Shown: positions 1 to 10,745 of the stretch, piece after piece
Position numbering within the stretch: position 1 is the stretch's first letter
How the letters are laid out: each line of letters starts with the position of its first letter
From: Garcia nutans
Lineage: Eukaryota > Streptophyta > Magnoliopsida > Malpighiales > Euphorbiaceae
Assembly: GCA_947685225.1 (NCBI GenBank)
Contig: CANTUV010000024.1
Location: forward strand, 12,108,001 to 12,172,000
Direction of reading: 5' to 3'
DNA: 64,000 bases
Translations under genes and position numbers: made by a program
The notes under the pieces: model-generated
Told to the model about the DNA's origin: nothing
The model's input: the letters and a program-made list of their open reading frames with translations, nothing else
Databases searched by the model: none

Positions 1-595
1 TAAGATATATCTTAAGTTTAATTAAATTTAAATTAAGATCAATATTACCATATCATTTTAATTAAATATTTGTATTTTATAATTTAATACGTACATTTTG
101 AATATTATATAGATTGGATAAATAGTATTGTTAGATATAATTATTAAAAGAAATTTGTAAGCTACAAGCTTTGACGAAAATGTAGAATTGAGAGATCATA
201 ATTTGTAAAATTAATTTATCGAAAAAATATAATACATAATTATTATCATATTAGTTTCTAAAATTCAAGTGCAAACCTTGAATTAATAAAATAATTCAAA
301 ATTTTCTCTCAAGTGGACAGTTGGCAGAAGGTATCTCTTGTCTAGTTAAATCTTTTTCTCCTGTGCAATGAATCACAAACACTGCTACTTGCTGTCCAAA
401 AAATAGTGAAATAACTTATTTATACATTTAATGAAATATTTTATTAAAATTTCTAATCATATAAACTATTTGATAAAAAATTTATTTTCTCATAAGTTTC
501 TTTTTTACTGAATAAGATAACATAAAATAAATTTATTTTCTCATAAGTTTTTCTCATAATATGAAATTAAAATTCAGGAATGAGTAGAGCAGTTC
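1..595. other. AT-rich DNA, nothing recognised
   Basis: No open frame of useful length, no repeat and no transposon terminus was found here. A direct repeat of about 20 bp (ATAAATTTATTTTCTCATAAG-like) occurs near 475-500 and 525-550. It may be older decayed transposon or the interior of the CACTA-like element that ends at 1025. Confidence 0.5.
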
Positions 596-1025
596 TCACA
601 GATAAAATTCCCTTTCAGTTTTACGACGAAAATTTGTGACGGCTATTTTCTGTCGCAAATTTGCTACGGATTTACCACCGCTTTGCGACGGATACATATA
701 TATGTAGTCAAATCTTATTTCCGTCGCAAATCCGTAGCAAATGGGTAGCAAATTTGCAACGAATCTGCGACCAATCTGAGACGGTAAAAATTTTTCGCAA
801 AAATCCTCGGCGGGAGTAATCCCCGCCAACTTTAGCGACGAAACTTTGTGACGAACAAAAATTCGTCTCATATTTATTACGGATTTGCAACCGATTTGCG
901 ATGGCTTTCTCAAAATTCCTTCAACTTGTTATTCTGTAGCAAATGCATTGCAAATCCGTCACAAATTTGAGACGAAAATTTTCCGTTGCAGATTTCCGTC
1001 GCAAATGCCGAATATTTTTGTAGTG
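596..1025 (-). mobile_element. CACTA-like DNA transposon, terminal and subterminal region
   Basis: On the minus strand the stretch starting at 1025 reads CACTACAAAAATATTCGGC, the terminal signature of plant CACTA (EnSpm) transposons. It is followed by about 400 bp densely packed with short direct and inverted copies of TTTGCGACGGA / TCCGTCGCAAA. Such subterminal arrays are where CACTA transposase binds in the families studied. No transposase frame and no matching second terminus lie in the window, so this is one end of a longer or truncated element. The two minus-strand frames here are translations of the repeat, not genes. Confidence 0.72.
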
Positions 1026-1224
1026 AAATGAGCAATTAAAAATTAATACAAAAAAGAAATAGAGAGTAAAAAGCATACATAGAACCATACACAAAAATCC
1101 TTTAAACCATACACAAAAACCCTTTTGAACCTTACAGAGAAACCATTGAGCAATATTGCTCGACCAAAAATTTATTGATCCATACCCACTCGAATCATCC
1201 AAGACAAAAAAAATTGCATAGTTC

Positions 1225-1269
1225 AACTAGCAAGGTTTAGTTCAATGTCTAATATTTGGTGGAGCCAAC
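1225..1269 (+). repeat. Tat-type LTR fragment, left piece split by solo LTR
   Basis: This short piece ends in TGGTGGAGCCAAC, the motif conserved inside every Tat LTR of this window (for example near 6474 and 13368). The rest of the same LTR resumes at 3158, the solo LTR 1270-3157 lying between them. The 5' part of the LTR is not recognisable. The 1026-1224 stretch holds nothing I can name. Confidence 0.55.
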
Positions 1270-3157
1270 TATTAGCGAGAATTTTTGCCCCCACTCCCAT
1301 GTGGAATGGTTCTTGCAACTTCGGCACTGTTAGACTCAGGGCCTTAGAGTTGCCACCCAGACAGCCCAGGAAAATAGAAAGGGGTGGATTCTTAAGGAAT
1401 TTCCAACCCCCTATTGGTTCCAAAAAGTTGGGTACGTATGGGGAAAGTGAGAAATGGTCCAGCACCCCCATAAAGCCCGGTTCGTTGGAACTGGCTTCCT
1501 TTTCAGGTCTAAATATTATTGAATTCTTAACTTATTAAAATATAATCCATACTTCATGCAAATTAAGGTAAATAAATATGCATTCTATTAAAATCAAAGA
1601 AGGTTCAAACAAACAAAAATGGGCATCCATACAAGATGGAAAGAAGCCCTTACAGTAATGTTCAATGTCCAAAATACAAGTAAAACAAAATAGGACACCC
1701 ACCAATTGGTAGAAACATGTCCCTTACAATTATCTCAAAGTCTTTAAATAAATTAAATTACTGAAAATAAATAAATTAAATAGATAAGGCACCCATAAGT
1801 AGAAACATGCCTTTTACCTCCTTTAAATCCAAACAATAAACTTAACACCATTCAACCATTCATAAAAAAAAAAAAATCCAAAGATGTAGTTTAATCATCA
1901 CACAAATATTAATAATTTAGAATTTAATACAAGAAAATTAAGGTTAATCAAAAAGAATTATAATCCATAAATAAATATTGACCCAATCGACAATGGGTCG
2001 CATACAGTGGTCTCGTTAGCCGGTTAGCGGGCAGGGATCAAGAGGGCAATGCCCCCGAAAGGTAGACAGTTTACATGATTTGATTTTGTTGGGAAATTAG
2101 GATTTCTATCTAAACTAGGGTTTATATTTATATAAATTAGGGTTTTTGAGTTTATGAAAATTTCGGCAGAATACATATATTGATGCTACTGTCTATATAT
2201 ATATTGATGCAAACTATAATCAAATCTAGGGTTTGATGTTAATTTAAGTTTGGGATCAAATTAAAGACTAAAGTTACAATTTTTGAATGAAATTCATAAA
2301 GTCAATCACAGTGAACCAATATGAAGATACTTAATTGAAGTTTAAATGAAATAATAGCATTATACATGTGTTTGTAGACTCCACCAACATTAATTTGTTG
2401 AATCAACTTTAATCTTGGTGTGATGAAGCAATATGGAGATGATGGATATTGCCTCCTTTCATTGCTATGTGGTTTTGTTTTCCTTTTTTTGGTTAATTGT
2501 TGTTGTTGTTAATTGTGACTGCTCTTGTTTCTCTTAATAATTCCCCCTTTGATAATTGTGGCTACTGGGTTTTTTAATAATCATTGCCCTTCTTCTGTTT
2601 AATTGTTAAGCACCTATTTATAAGAAATAAGCTAGGTTAAAACAAGTCCATCAGAGCTTAATCCATATTTTCAAATCAATCAATCCTAAACCGTAACCAT
2701 ATCAAATTAAAACAAAATAAATTCGACATGTACCATAATTACAAGTCCCAATTTGATATGGTAGTGGTTCACATCGAATTAAAATTTATTTAATTTGATA
2801 TGGACCAAATTCCATATCGAATTGAAGGCAAATTCGATATGGCCGCTTCCAATGTGGTCCATATCAAATTGGAAAGCATCCAATTCAATATAGACATGGT
2901 CCATATCGAATTGGACACCCTCAATTCGATATGGACATGTCCCATATAAATTTAAATGAAAACTAAACCCACTTAACTTCGAATAGAACCATTTTAGGGC
3001 TTTCAAAGTTGAACCAGCTTATTTTAGGCCTTATAAAATTTAACCAATCTAATTAAAAGCTTTAAAACAAGTTTACACCACTAAGAATGGACCGATATTT
3101 GACTAGGCCTTTTTAATTGAGACCAAACTATCTCAGGACTAAAATTAAGGGTCTACA
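1270..3157 (-). mobile_element. Solo LTR of a Tat/Ogre-like retrotransposon
   Basis: Read on the minus strand it begins TGTAGACCCTTAATTTTAG (3157) and ends near 1270, where the usual TGTGAGCGGGG end has decayed to TATTAGCGAGA. The flanking five bases are CCAAC (1265-1269) and CCAAT (3158-3162), a target duplication with one change, so it arose by insertion followed by LTR-LTR recombination. It contains a TATA box (TATAAATAGG, minus strand, about 2616-2625), an inverted-repeat module built on CCATATCGAATT (about 2745-2945) and the three stem-loops found in all family members. Some small frames cross it; none is a gene. Confidence 0.85.
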
Positions 3158-4231
3158 CCAATAACACAGGTGAGATCTTCTATGCTCCTATTTATTTAAT
3201 TTAATGAATTAACATCTTGGTTTATTATGTAATTCTGTAAATTCATTTTTCTTTGCTTTACCTTGTTTGATTAAAACCGTAATTTATCACCAAAATCACA
3301 GTTTTAGGATTAAAACCCTAATTTGGCATGTCAAGCCCTAGTTTTAGGATTAAACCCTAAATTATGATTTAAAACCCTAATTTATATTTTGGAGGCAGCA
3401 ACTCATTCAATCAGTATGGTAAATCATTTATGTTTCAGAGGCACTTCTCCCTTGACCATTACCCACTAACCAGCTAGCAAGACTGCCATGGGTGTCGAAT
3501 CTTATATTTCGTTAATGGGTTAATATTAAGATTTTCTTGTGGATTGTAATTTTTGTGTTTAATCTTAATTTTTTTTAATTAAGCCCTAATTTTGTAATTC
3601 TTTGCATGATGATTTATATGTTTGTGCATTGCAATTTTTATTATTTGGATTTTAAGGTTGTAAAAGGCATGTTTCCACTTTGTGGGTGCCTTATTTATTT
3701 AATTTTCTTCTTTTATTTAATTTATATTTGGGGATTAATTCAAGGGACATGTTTTCACTCTTTTGTGGCTATCCCATCTTACTTTATTTTTATTATAGAC
3801 ATTTTGACATTGTAAGGGCATGTTTCCTTCCTTATATGGATGCCTATTACATTTGTTTGTTTGAATTTATGATATGATTATCGTTTATTTTATTTTTTTT
3901 TAAATTGATTGTAATATGAATAATATTATAATAATATAAAAATTTAATAATATTTAGACATGAAAATGAGGCCAGTTCCATTGAACTGGGAGTTATGGGG
4001 TTATTGGGTCACTTCTCACCTTCCCCATGCATACCCAACTTTTCAAACCCAATACGGGTTGAGGATTCCTTAGGAATAGAGTCATCCCCTTTTATTTCTT
4101 TTTTGGCCCATTTGGGTGGCAACTTCTATTCTCTGAGTTTAGTTTCATGTTCTCTAAGGCCCAGAGCCTAACAATGTCGAAGTCGTAAGAACCATTCCAC
4201 CGGGAGTAGGAGCAAAAAATCCCCGCTCACA
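3158..4231 (+). repeat. Tat-type LTR fragment, 3' part
   Basis: This continues the LTR broken at 1269. It carries telomere-like AAACCCTAA motifs (about 3265-3385), three GTTTCCA stem-loops (about 3664-3692, 3743-3774, 3815-3846) and the family 3' end CCCCGCTCACA at 4231. What follows is not a primer-binding site but the decayed gag at 4232, so this LTR is either solo or a 3' LTR inserted into that gag. Plus-strand frames at 3606-3877 are translations of LTR sequence. Confidence 0.8.
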
Positions 4232-5471
4232 GTCGATTTTATGGCCAGTGCTTTGATAGTATTCATAACACTCATTGACATTCCATTTTTAAGGAAACAA
4301 ATTTAGAGCAGGCTTAGGATTAAGAGGGTGGATCAAATGAGCCTCCAAGGCCTTCTTACACACTAAGCTAAAGGGCATTCCAAGGTCAATAAAGGTTCTT
4401 TGCTGCTGGCTCCTTCCAAATGAAGTTGTGGTTGTGAAGTAATACCGGCCACTTCACCCACTTTTTGGTTGGTAGCATGAGGGATATTAAAGTTTGGATT
4501 TTTCCTAAAACTTGAGGAAGAGGTTGTCTCATCCTTAATTTGGCCAGTGTGCATCAAATACTCAATCTTGGTGGCAGTAGAAATAGGGGCTTTGAAGGTT
4601 GGAAAATATTGGGTTTGCATATGAGTTTGGTAAATATACAACATGTTCTTCACAATGATATAAATTTTTTCTTATTCTGAAGGGCGATTGACCATTTATG
4701 CTACTTTTCCTCTCCACCTCATAAGGAATGAGGAGAAGGATTCTTTCTAGTTTTACTTAGTGGTCTCAAGATCCCTCCTTGTGATATCTACCTCAGTGTT
4801 ATAGTGATATTGTTTAGTGAAAGCATTACAAACATCCTCTCATGTCTGATATTTATTTTGTCAAGATCTATGATTCATTTGACAGATGCACATGTGAGGG
4901 ACCTTTAGAAAAGTTGAGCAAGGAGCTCGTCATTGAGTCTCATAGGTTTGAGGGCCTCCACACACATCTTGAGATGAGTCTTAGGGTAAGTGGTGCCATC
5001 AAACTTATCCATCTCAAGCATTCTAAACTTGGAGCGGCAAGTGAGCCTCAAGATATAGGGTCAATGACTAAAGGTTAAAGGATACATATTGGTGTTTAAA
5101 ACTTTCAATCCATTTCTCTATTGCTTTTAACTTTTCCATGAGAATGTAAGTTTCTGGGTGCTCTCCCCTTTAAAAGGATTCATAAGGAGGCTACGTGGAG
5201 GAATTTGTGGTGTCTCAGTTGCAGTCCCTTGTGTGAGGTTAACCATGTATAGGGGTTGATTGGAGGATGAAATAATATCAGGCTACTTCCCATATAGCAT
5301 GCTCTGAAAATCAATCATGATTGACTTGCGCTGCATACTCAATGAATCAACCAATGTATTGTTGAAATTAGTTTGTTATATAACTAGTATGTTCTTAAAA
5401 CTTTCCTCTTGCTTCTTGAGGATGGCTTCAATAAAAGCTTGCATTTCAAGGGATTCGGTAGTTTGAGCCAT
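4232..5471 (-). pseudogene. gag: Ty3/gypsy gag remnant (Tat-like), broken
   Basis: Gag is the capsid-forming polyprotein of LTR retrotransposons. The minus strand from an ATG at 5471 reads, through many stops, a retrotransposon Gag: near 5000 it has the capsid-type motif KFDGTTYPKTHLKM, near 4700 FSSFLMR followed by R-GK-A and NRPSE, and at the far end CYEYYQSTGHKID, the first half of the Tat-type Cys-His zinc finger. Reading stops at 4232 where the LTR 3158-4231 abuts, so that LTR probably inserted within the finger. The gag differs from those of elements F and M, so it is from another family. No pol follows in the window. Confidence 0.68.
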
Positions 5472-5715
5472 AGGTACCTTGGAAAAATGAAAGAAGGTGA
5501 GGTTAGGGCTTTGGATAAGATCACGTAGGAGGCTATGCTAATTGTTTTGTCATGTTTTGGAACTGTGGCCAGAGTGTGCATGTCCATAGTTTTTGCTCTC
5601 CTTCACTTGCTAGTAAAGTAAAGGAAGTTGAATCATCATCTTTATGATATCTTGCTAGAGGTTTAATTATGCATGTAGGTCTATCTATGTCAATATTATG
5701 CTTATGTTGATGATG

Positions 5716-5923
5716 CTACACTTTTATACTCTTTGAATCATCATCCTTGCTTTCAAATTCAACTACTAGTTGAAATGGTTTTGAAGGACTATCTAACCCA
5801 AGCTCCAAATCTACCTTAGAGGTGGATCTTATAGCTTCTTGAGATGATTCTTGGTTGTTTACTATAGTCCGCTCATCAAAAACTACATCTCTACTAACTA
5901 CCACCTTCTTCACCTTAGGTTCC
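5716..5923 (-). pseudogene. Ty1/copia pol fragment
   Basis: The minus strand encodes a short piece with KVKKVVVSRDVVFDE, typical of the link between integrase and reverse transcriptase in copia Pol, followed by a hydrophilic stretch rich in Ser, Glu and Asp. It has no upstream integrase or downstream catalytic motif. It ends at 5923 where the LTR 5924-7801 begins with TGTGGACCC, so that LTR may have inserted in it. The interval 5472-5715 between this and the gag remnant contains nothing I can assign. Confidence 0.62.
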
Positions 5924-7801
5924 TGTGGACCCTTGGCCTTGAATAAGTTCAATCCCAATTAAAAGAGTCAAGTCAAATCCATTCCAATTTTTAGGCTTGA
6001 ATTAAGTCTGGTTCAATTTTAAAAGCTTGAATTAAAATTTGGATCCAATTAAAAGCCAAACCCACTCTGGTTCGATTTAAAAAGGGGTAAAGTGATGGAC
6101 TGGTGAATGGGCCATCCCAATTCGACATGAGCCATAATTTCGAGCATTTTTATCTCTTAATTGTGTTTAAACTCAAATGCAATGGATTTTATAATGGGAT
6201 TAGGACTTTTAATTAGGTTTAGCCTTTACAAAACCCTAATTAAACATTATAAAAGGGAAGCAGTCAAGTAATTAAAGGACGGCCACAATTATTCATCAAA
6301 AGAGAGACAGAAAGCAAGAAATAGAGAGTGATTTAAAAGCAAAAGGAAGATAGTAGCTTAAATATCAATTGATCTTTGGATCATTAAAGCACCAACTAAG
6401 AAATTTAATTAATCCAGGCTTGCCTAAACAATTGAGCAATTTCAACCGTGAGCTTGGTTCAACAAAATCATCTTGGTGGAGCCAACAATGCAGGTATGGT
6501 TTATTAACTAATTCCATTTAATTTCTTTTGGTCATCTTCATATCTAAATGATATTGAAGTTCACTATTATTTTAGATTATGGTTTGATTTTGAAATTACA
6601 TCCAATAAGACATAACTTTAGGATCAAGTTAAATTGTAACTTTAATTGTATGTTAACTTTATAATTCAAAACCCCAATTTACCACTAAAATCCTAGTTCT
6701 AAGATTGAAACCTTAATTTTGCTAATAAGAGCCCAATTTGTAAATAAAGCCCTAGTTTTATATATTAAACCCTAGATTTAGGCCTAAACCCAAGTTTGCA
6801 TAGAAAAAACCCTAATTTGAATTATTTAAACCCCAATTATATTGTCGAACCCTAAATTGCATGTTTCTAGCCCTAATTAGTATGATAAAACCCTATTTTT
6901 AGAAAAAACACTAATTTGTATTCTCAACATATTTTAACCCTAGTTTTAGGAATAAACACTAGTTTTTTATACTTAAACCCTAGTTTTAGGATTAAACCTA
7001 ATTTTGATTTTGCATGTTTTAACTGCAATTTCATAACAAAACCCTAATTTGTAAAATAACACCCTAATCTAGTAATTCAAACCCTAATTTAGTGATAAAG
7101 CCCTATTTTCATTAGTTTAGCCTTAACTTACAGTTGTATGTATGATGATTAATTATTTATTTGCATCACTTGTTTTCTTATTGAACCTTTAATTAATTGT
7201 TAAAATTGCATTTATTTGTTATTGTTTGGATTTAGAGGAAGATATAAAAGGCATGTTTCCACTTGTGGTTGCCTTATTTGTTAAGTTTATGTAATTTAAC
7301 TTATTTTATGGACATTAGAACTATTGTAAGGGACATGTTTCCATCTTTTGGTGGGTATACTATTTTAATTATTTTCATGGATTTTGGACATTTATAAGGG
7401 CAAGTTTCCATCTTGTATGGGTGCCCATTTTTTTTTGAGATTTTTAATTTATAATATGATGTTTATTTCAATAATTGGATGTAACATGAATGATATCATA
7501 ATAACTTAAGATTTCAATAATATGTAGACCTGAAAAGGAGACTGAATCCAATGAACCAGGCAATATTGGGGTGCTGGGTCACTTTTTACCTTCCCTATAA
7601 GAGCCCAACTTTCTAAACCCAGTAGGGGTTAGAGATTCCTTAGGAATCAAGTCATCCACCCCTTTTTATCTTCTCGGCCCGTCTAGGTGGGGACTCCAAT
7701 TCTCCAAGCTTAGGCCCGTGTTCTCTGAGGCCTGGAGCCTAACAGTGCCGAAGTCGTAAGAACTTTTTTGCGAGGAGTGAGGGCAAAAATCCCCACTCAC
7801 A
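5924..7801 (+). repeat. Tat/Ogre-like 5' LTR
   Basis: Starts TGTGGACCCTTGG and ends CCCCACTCACA, directly before a primer-binding site, so it is the 5' LTR of a plus-strand element. It contains a TATA-like TATAAAAG near 6247, the TGGTGGAGCCAACA motif near 6474, at least eight AACCCTA telomere-like motifs (about 6720-7090) and the three stem-loops (about 7247-7275, 7330-7361, 7398-7426). The internal region of this element is gone after about 300 bp of leader. Confidence 0.82.
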
Positions 7802-7802
7802 G

Positions 7803-7819
7803 TGGCAACTCCACTGGGG
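7803..7819 (+). promoter_or_regulatory. Primer-binding site, tRNA-Arg type
   Basis: TGGCAACTCCACTGGGG lies one base after the LTR end. With one mismatch it is complementary to the 3' end of plant tRNA-Arg(ACG) including CCA; tRNA-Arg priming is known for Ogre-like Tat elements. Confidence 0.82.
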
Positions 7820-8678
7820 ACAAGAGAAGTTAATTTCATTGGTCTTTATATTATTTTGTTTTTCTTATTATGATATTATTCATTGCATCATTTAGATTTG
7901 CATAGTGTATGTGAGTTTGGATGCCCTGTGTTATGTGTGTTTAAATGATACCATACTGTCATTCAAGGTATGAAGATGGAGCATCACATAACTACTCATA
8001 GCCTTGTACCTTTTGGTATATACTTGTTATTGGAACCTGAGCCCTTTTACACCAAAGACTAAAGCCCATGTAGTTGGCCTAGTAACTTTCCTTATGTTCT
8101 TATCCCAAAGACTAAAGATCCATTGTAAAAAGATTTTTAGAAAAAAAATGGATTTTTGACTTTGTATTTGAGTCATGAGAAAAGAATTTTTTTTTATTTA
8201 TTTTTAGAAAAGTTTTATGTCCAAAGACCATCTTGAAAAGTTTTGAAAATAACTTTGGTCTTTTGGATTTAGTGGAAAAAATTATTTGAGCTCACAATGT
8301 ATTTAGGTTATATTAGAAAAAGAACAAACCAAATAGGCCATGATTTAAGCCAAGATAAATTAACCATGGTCAAACAACAAGCATTTGGGATAAGAACATA
8401 AGGAAAGTAACTAGGCCAATTACATGAGCTTTAGTCTTTGGATTAAAAGGCTTAGGTTCCCATAGCAAGTATATACCAAAAGGTATAAGGCTATGAGTGG
8501 TTATGCCATTCTCAATCTCCATCCCTTGAGTGAAAGTATGGTATCCCTTACATAACACAACACGAGTAACACAGACATCCTAACTCATGCACATGATGCA
8601 ATCTAATATGATGCAATGGATAATATCATGATAAGAAAGAATAGAATAATATAAAGACCAACGGAATCAACTTATCTT
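7820..8678. repeat. Two Tat leaders meeting head to head
   Basis: From 7820 to about 8108 the sequence is a Tat 5' leader in plus orientation (it matches 14769 onward). From about 8109 to 8678 it is the same type of leader in minus orientation (matching 48110-48720). Each is cut off part-way, and they join near 8108 at ATCCCAAAG. The minus-strand frame 8370-8558 is leader sequence that recurs at 51731, not an established gene. Confidence 0.72.
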
Positions 8679-8695
8679 ATTCCTTGTAGAGTCGC
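8679..8695 (-). promoter_or_regulatory. Primer-binding site, tRNA-Arg type (degraded)
   Basis: The reverse complement of this stretch resembles TGGCGACTCCACTGGGG with several changes (TAGCGACTCTACAAGGA). It sits next to the inner end of the minus-strand LTR at 8697. Confidence 0.65.
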
Positions 8696-8696
8696 T

Positions 8697-10745
8697 ATTG
8701 TGAGCGAGGATTTTCGTCTCCAGTCCTCGTGGAATGGTTCTTGTGACTTCAGCACTGTTTAGGATTATGGCCTTAGAGAACACAGGCCTAAGCCTGGAGA
8801 AAATGGAGTTGCCACCCGGATAGGCTGGGAAAAAGAAAGGGGTGGATTACTCGATTCCTAAGGAATCCCAACCCCTTAATGGGTTTAGAAAGTTGGGTAT
8901 GTGTGGGGAAAGTGAGAAACAGCCCAGCACCCCCACAACACCCGATTCATTAGAACTGGCCTCTTTTTTAGGTCTTAATATTATAAAATTCTTAAATATA
9001 ATGATATTATCCATACTACATGCGATCATAAGAATAAATAAATACTTTATTAAAATCACAACAATGTCAAAACAAAATAAATAAATAAATGGGCATCCAT
9101 CCGAGGATGGAAACATGTTCTTACATTGTCTAATATCTAAAACTAAATAGGACAGCCACTAAAAGGTAGAAACGTGTCCTTTACATTGATCCGAAATATT
9201 TAAAATAAATTTAATTACATGATGCTCATAATATAAGGTATCCAAAACATGGAAACATACTTCTTACAATATTTTGAAACCAAAGCAGATCAATAAAAGT
9301 AACCAACCATTCATCATAAGTAAAATATTCATCCAGGACATGAAACATCAATAAAAATGTATAATAAACATTCATCTAATAAGGCAGTAAGTATATGAAT
9401 TTAGGGTTCATGCATCATTTAGGGTTTCTTGAATAAAATTAGGGTTTTGTAGGTTTTACGTTAAATAATTAGGGTTTTGCATTTACTGAATTATTCAACT
9501 AAGAAATATTTAATGTAAAAGAAAAAACATGGTTACTGGATGTTTGAATTAAAGATTAGGATTGAAATAAATTAGGGTTTGAATCTAGAGAATGGATGTT
9601 TTGAATTTAGGGTTTTGGAAAATAATATTAAGGTTTAGGGTTTAAGTAAATAAAATTGAAGATCGTGAAAATAGGATTAAGAGTTAGGTGTTTGGAAAGA
9701 ATAGGCTACTGTAAATTTTAGAAAAATAGAATTGATTATGATTTTGAGAAAACAGATTATTGTTTTGTGGTTTTAGAAAAGTGCAATTAGAGTTTTAGGC
9801 TTCAAAAATTAGTTTAATGGGTATTAAGATATTAGGGTTTTGAAAAATAATTTTTAGGGTTTTAGATAGAAACTAGATGATAAATAGAACAATTGATCAA
9901 TGTGTTTTAAATAAAAATCCATCCATTGCATGCTTATACAATTGATCAAATTGAACAATGAGGTTACTAGAAATATAAAAAAGTTAATAGAAACTCAAAC
10001 CTCCATTGTTGGTTCCACCATAATTTTAATTCTAGTTGAAAAATAACAAAGATAGTGTGTGCTGCCTTTTATGGATTGTTTTGTTGTTTGCTCCCTCTTG
10101 ATCCTTCAAGTCCGGGGTTATGAATAAATTGCAAAAAAAAAAATTTAATAGTTCTTGAATAAAATTTCGATCCCAAAAGTCCCAATCCCATCCAATCCTT
10201 TTCTGTGTGTTTTAATGTGTTATTTATACGTAATAAAAATTAAAAACCTAATATGTTAAGAAAATTAAAAATTATTTTGAAAATAAAATCAAAAACCAAG
10301 TAAAATAAGGTTTTGGCGAGAATTACACGCGGGCCCGGGTGGAATTGGAGCTGGGCGACCTGGGAGCGAGCTACGGGCTGGACGAGGGCAAAACTGCGTG
10401 CAGAGAGCAATTTCTTCGTAAGTTTTGCCAATTCGTCGAATGACTTTTGTCGAACCTGCGGCGAATTGGCCCAAGCCAATTCGTCGCCAATGACTTTTGT
10501 CGCCGATTTTGCCGTCGCTTATTTTTTTATTTTTATTTATATATATAAATAAATAATAAATGAAAAGTAAAATAAATATTAAAATAAATAATAAATAATA
10601 AATATTTATAAATAAATGATAAATAAAATAAATAATAAATAAAATAAATAATAAATATTAAAATAAATAATTTATACCACAAAAAATTATTTCAGACTGT
10701 TTTAAAATCTTTGGACTGGACTGAGTTAAAAATTAAGGCTCTACA
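8697..10745 (-). repeat. Tat/Ogre-like 5' LTR, minus orientation
   Basis: On the minus strand it starts TGTAGAGCC at 10745 and ends CGCTCACA at 8697, followed by a degraded PBS and leader, so it is the 5' LTR of a minus-strand element whose body is missing or scrambled. A TATA box lies near 10225-10235 (minus), GC-richer inverted repeats with GCGAATTGGCC at about 10318-10520, AGGGTTT motifs at about 9400-9860 and the stem-loops at about 9095-9270. Its outer end abuts the chromovirus pol fragment at 10746. Confidence 0.82.

Noticed and set aside
1245..1538. 97-residue plus-strand frame and its minus-strand shadow
   Set aside because: They lie in the conserved 3' part of a minus-strand LTR; the same sequence gives frames in other copies (8842-9116, 48925-49131, 59136-59535) without a shared protein.
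4842..5078. Plus-strand frame over the gag remnant
   Set aside because: The minus strand reads recognisable Gag here; the plus-strand frame is a shadow.
8370..8558. Conserved short frame MLCKGYHTFTQGMEIE, also at 51731-51919
   Set aside because: It is in the Tat leader near the conserved hairpin. Other copies (F, M) have stops or shifts, so RNA-level conservation explains it better than a peptide, though a short upstream ORF cannot be excluded.
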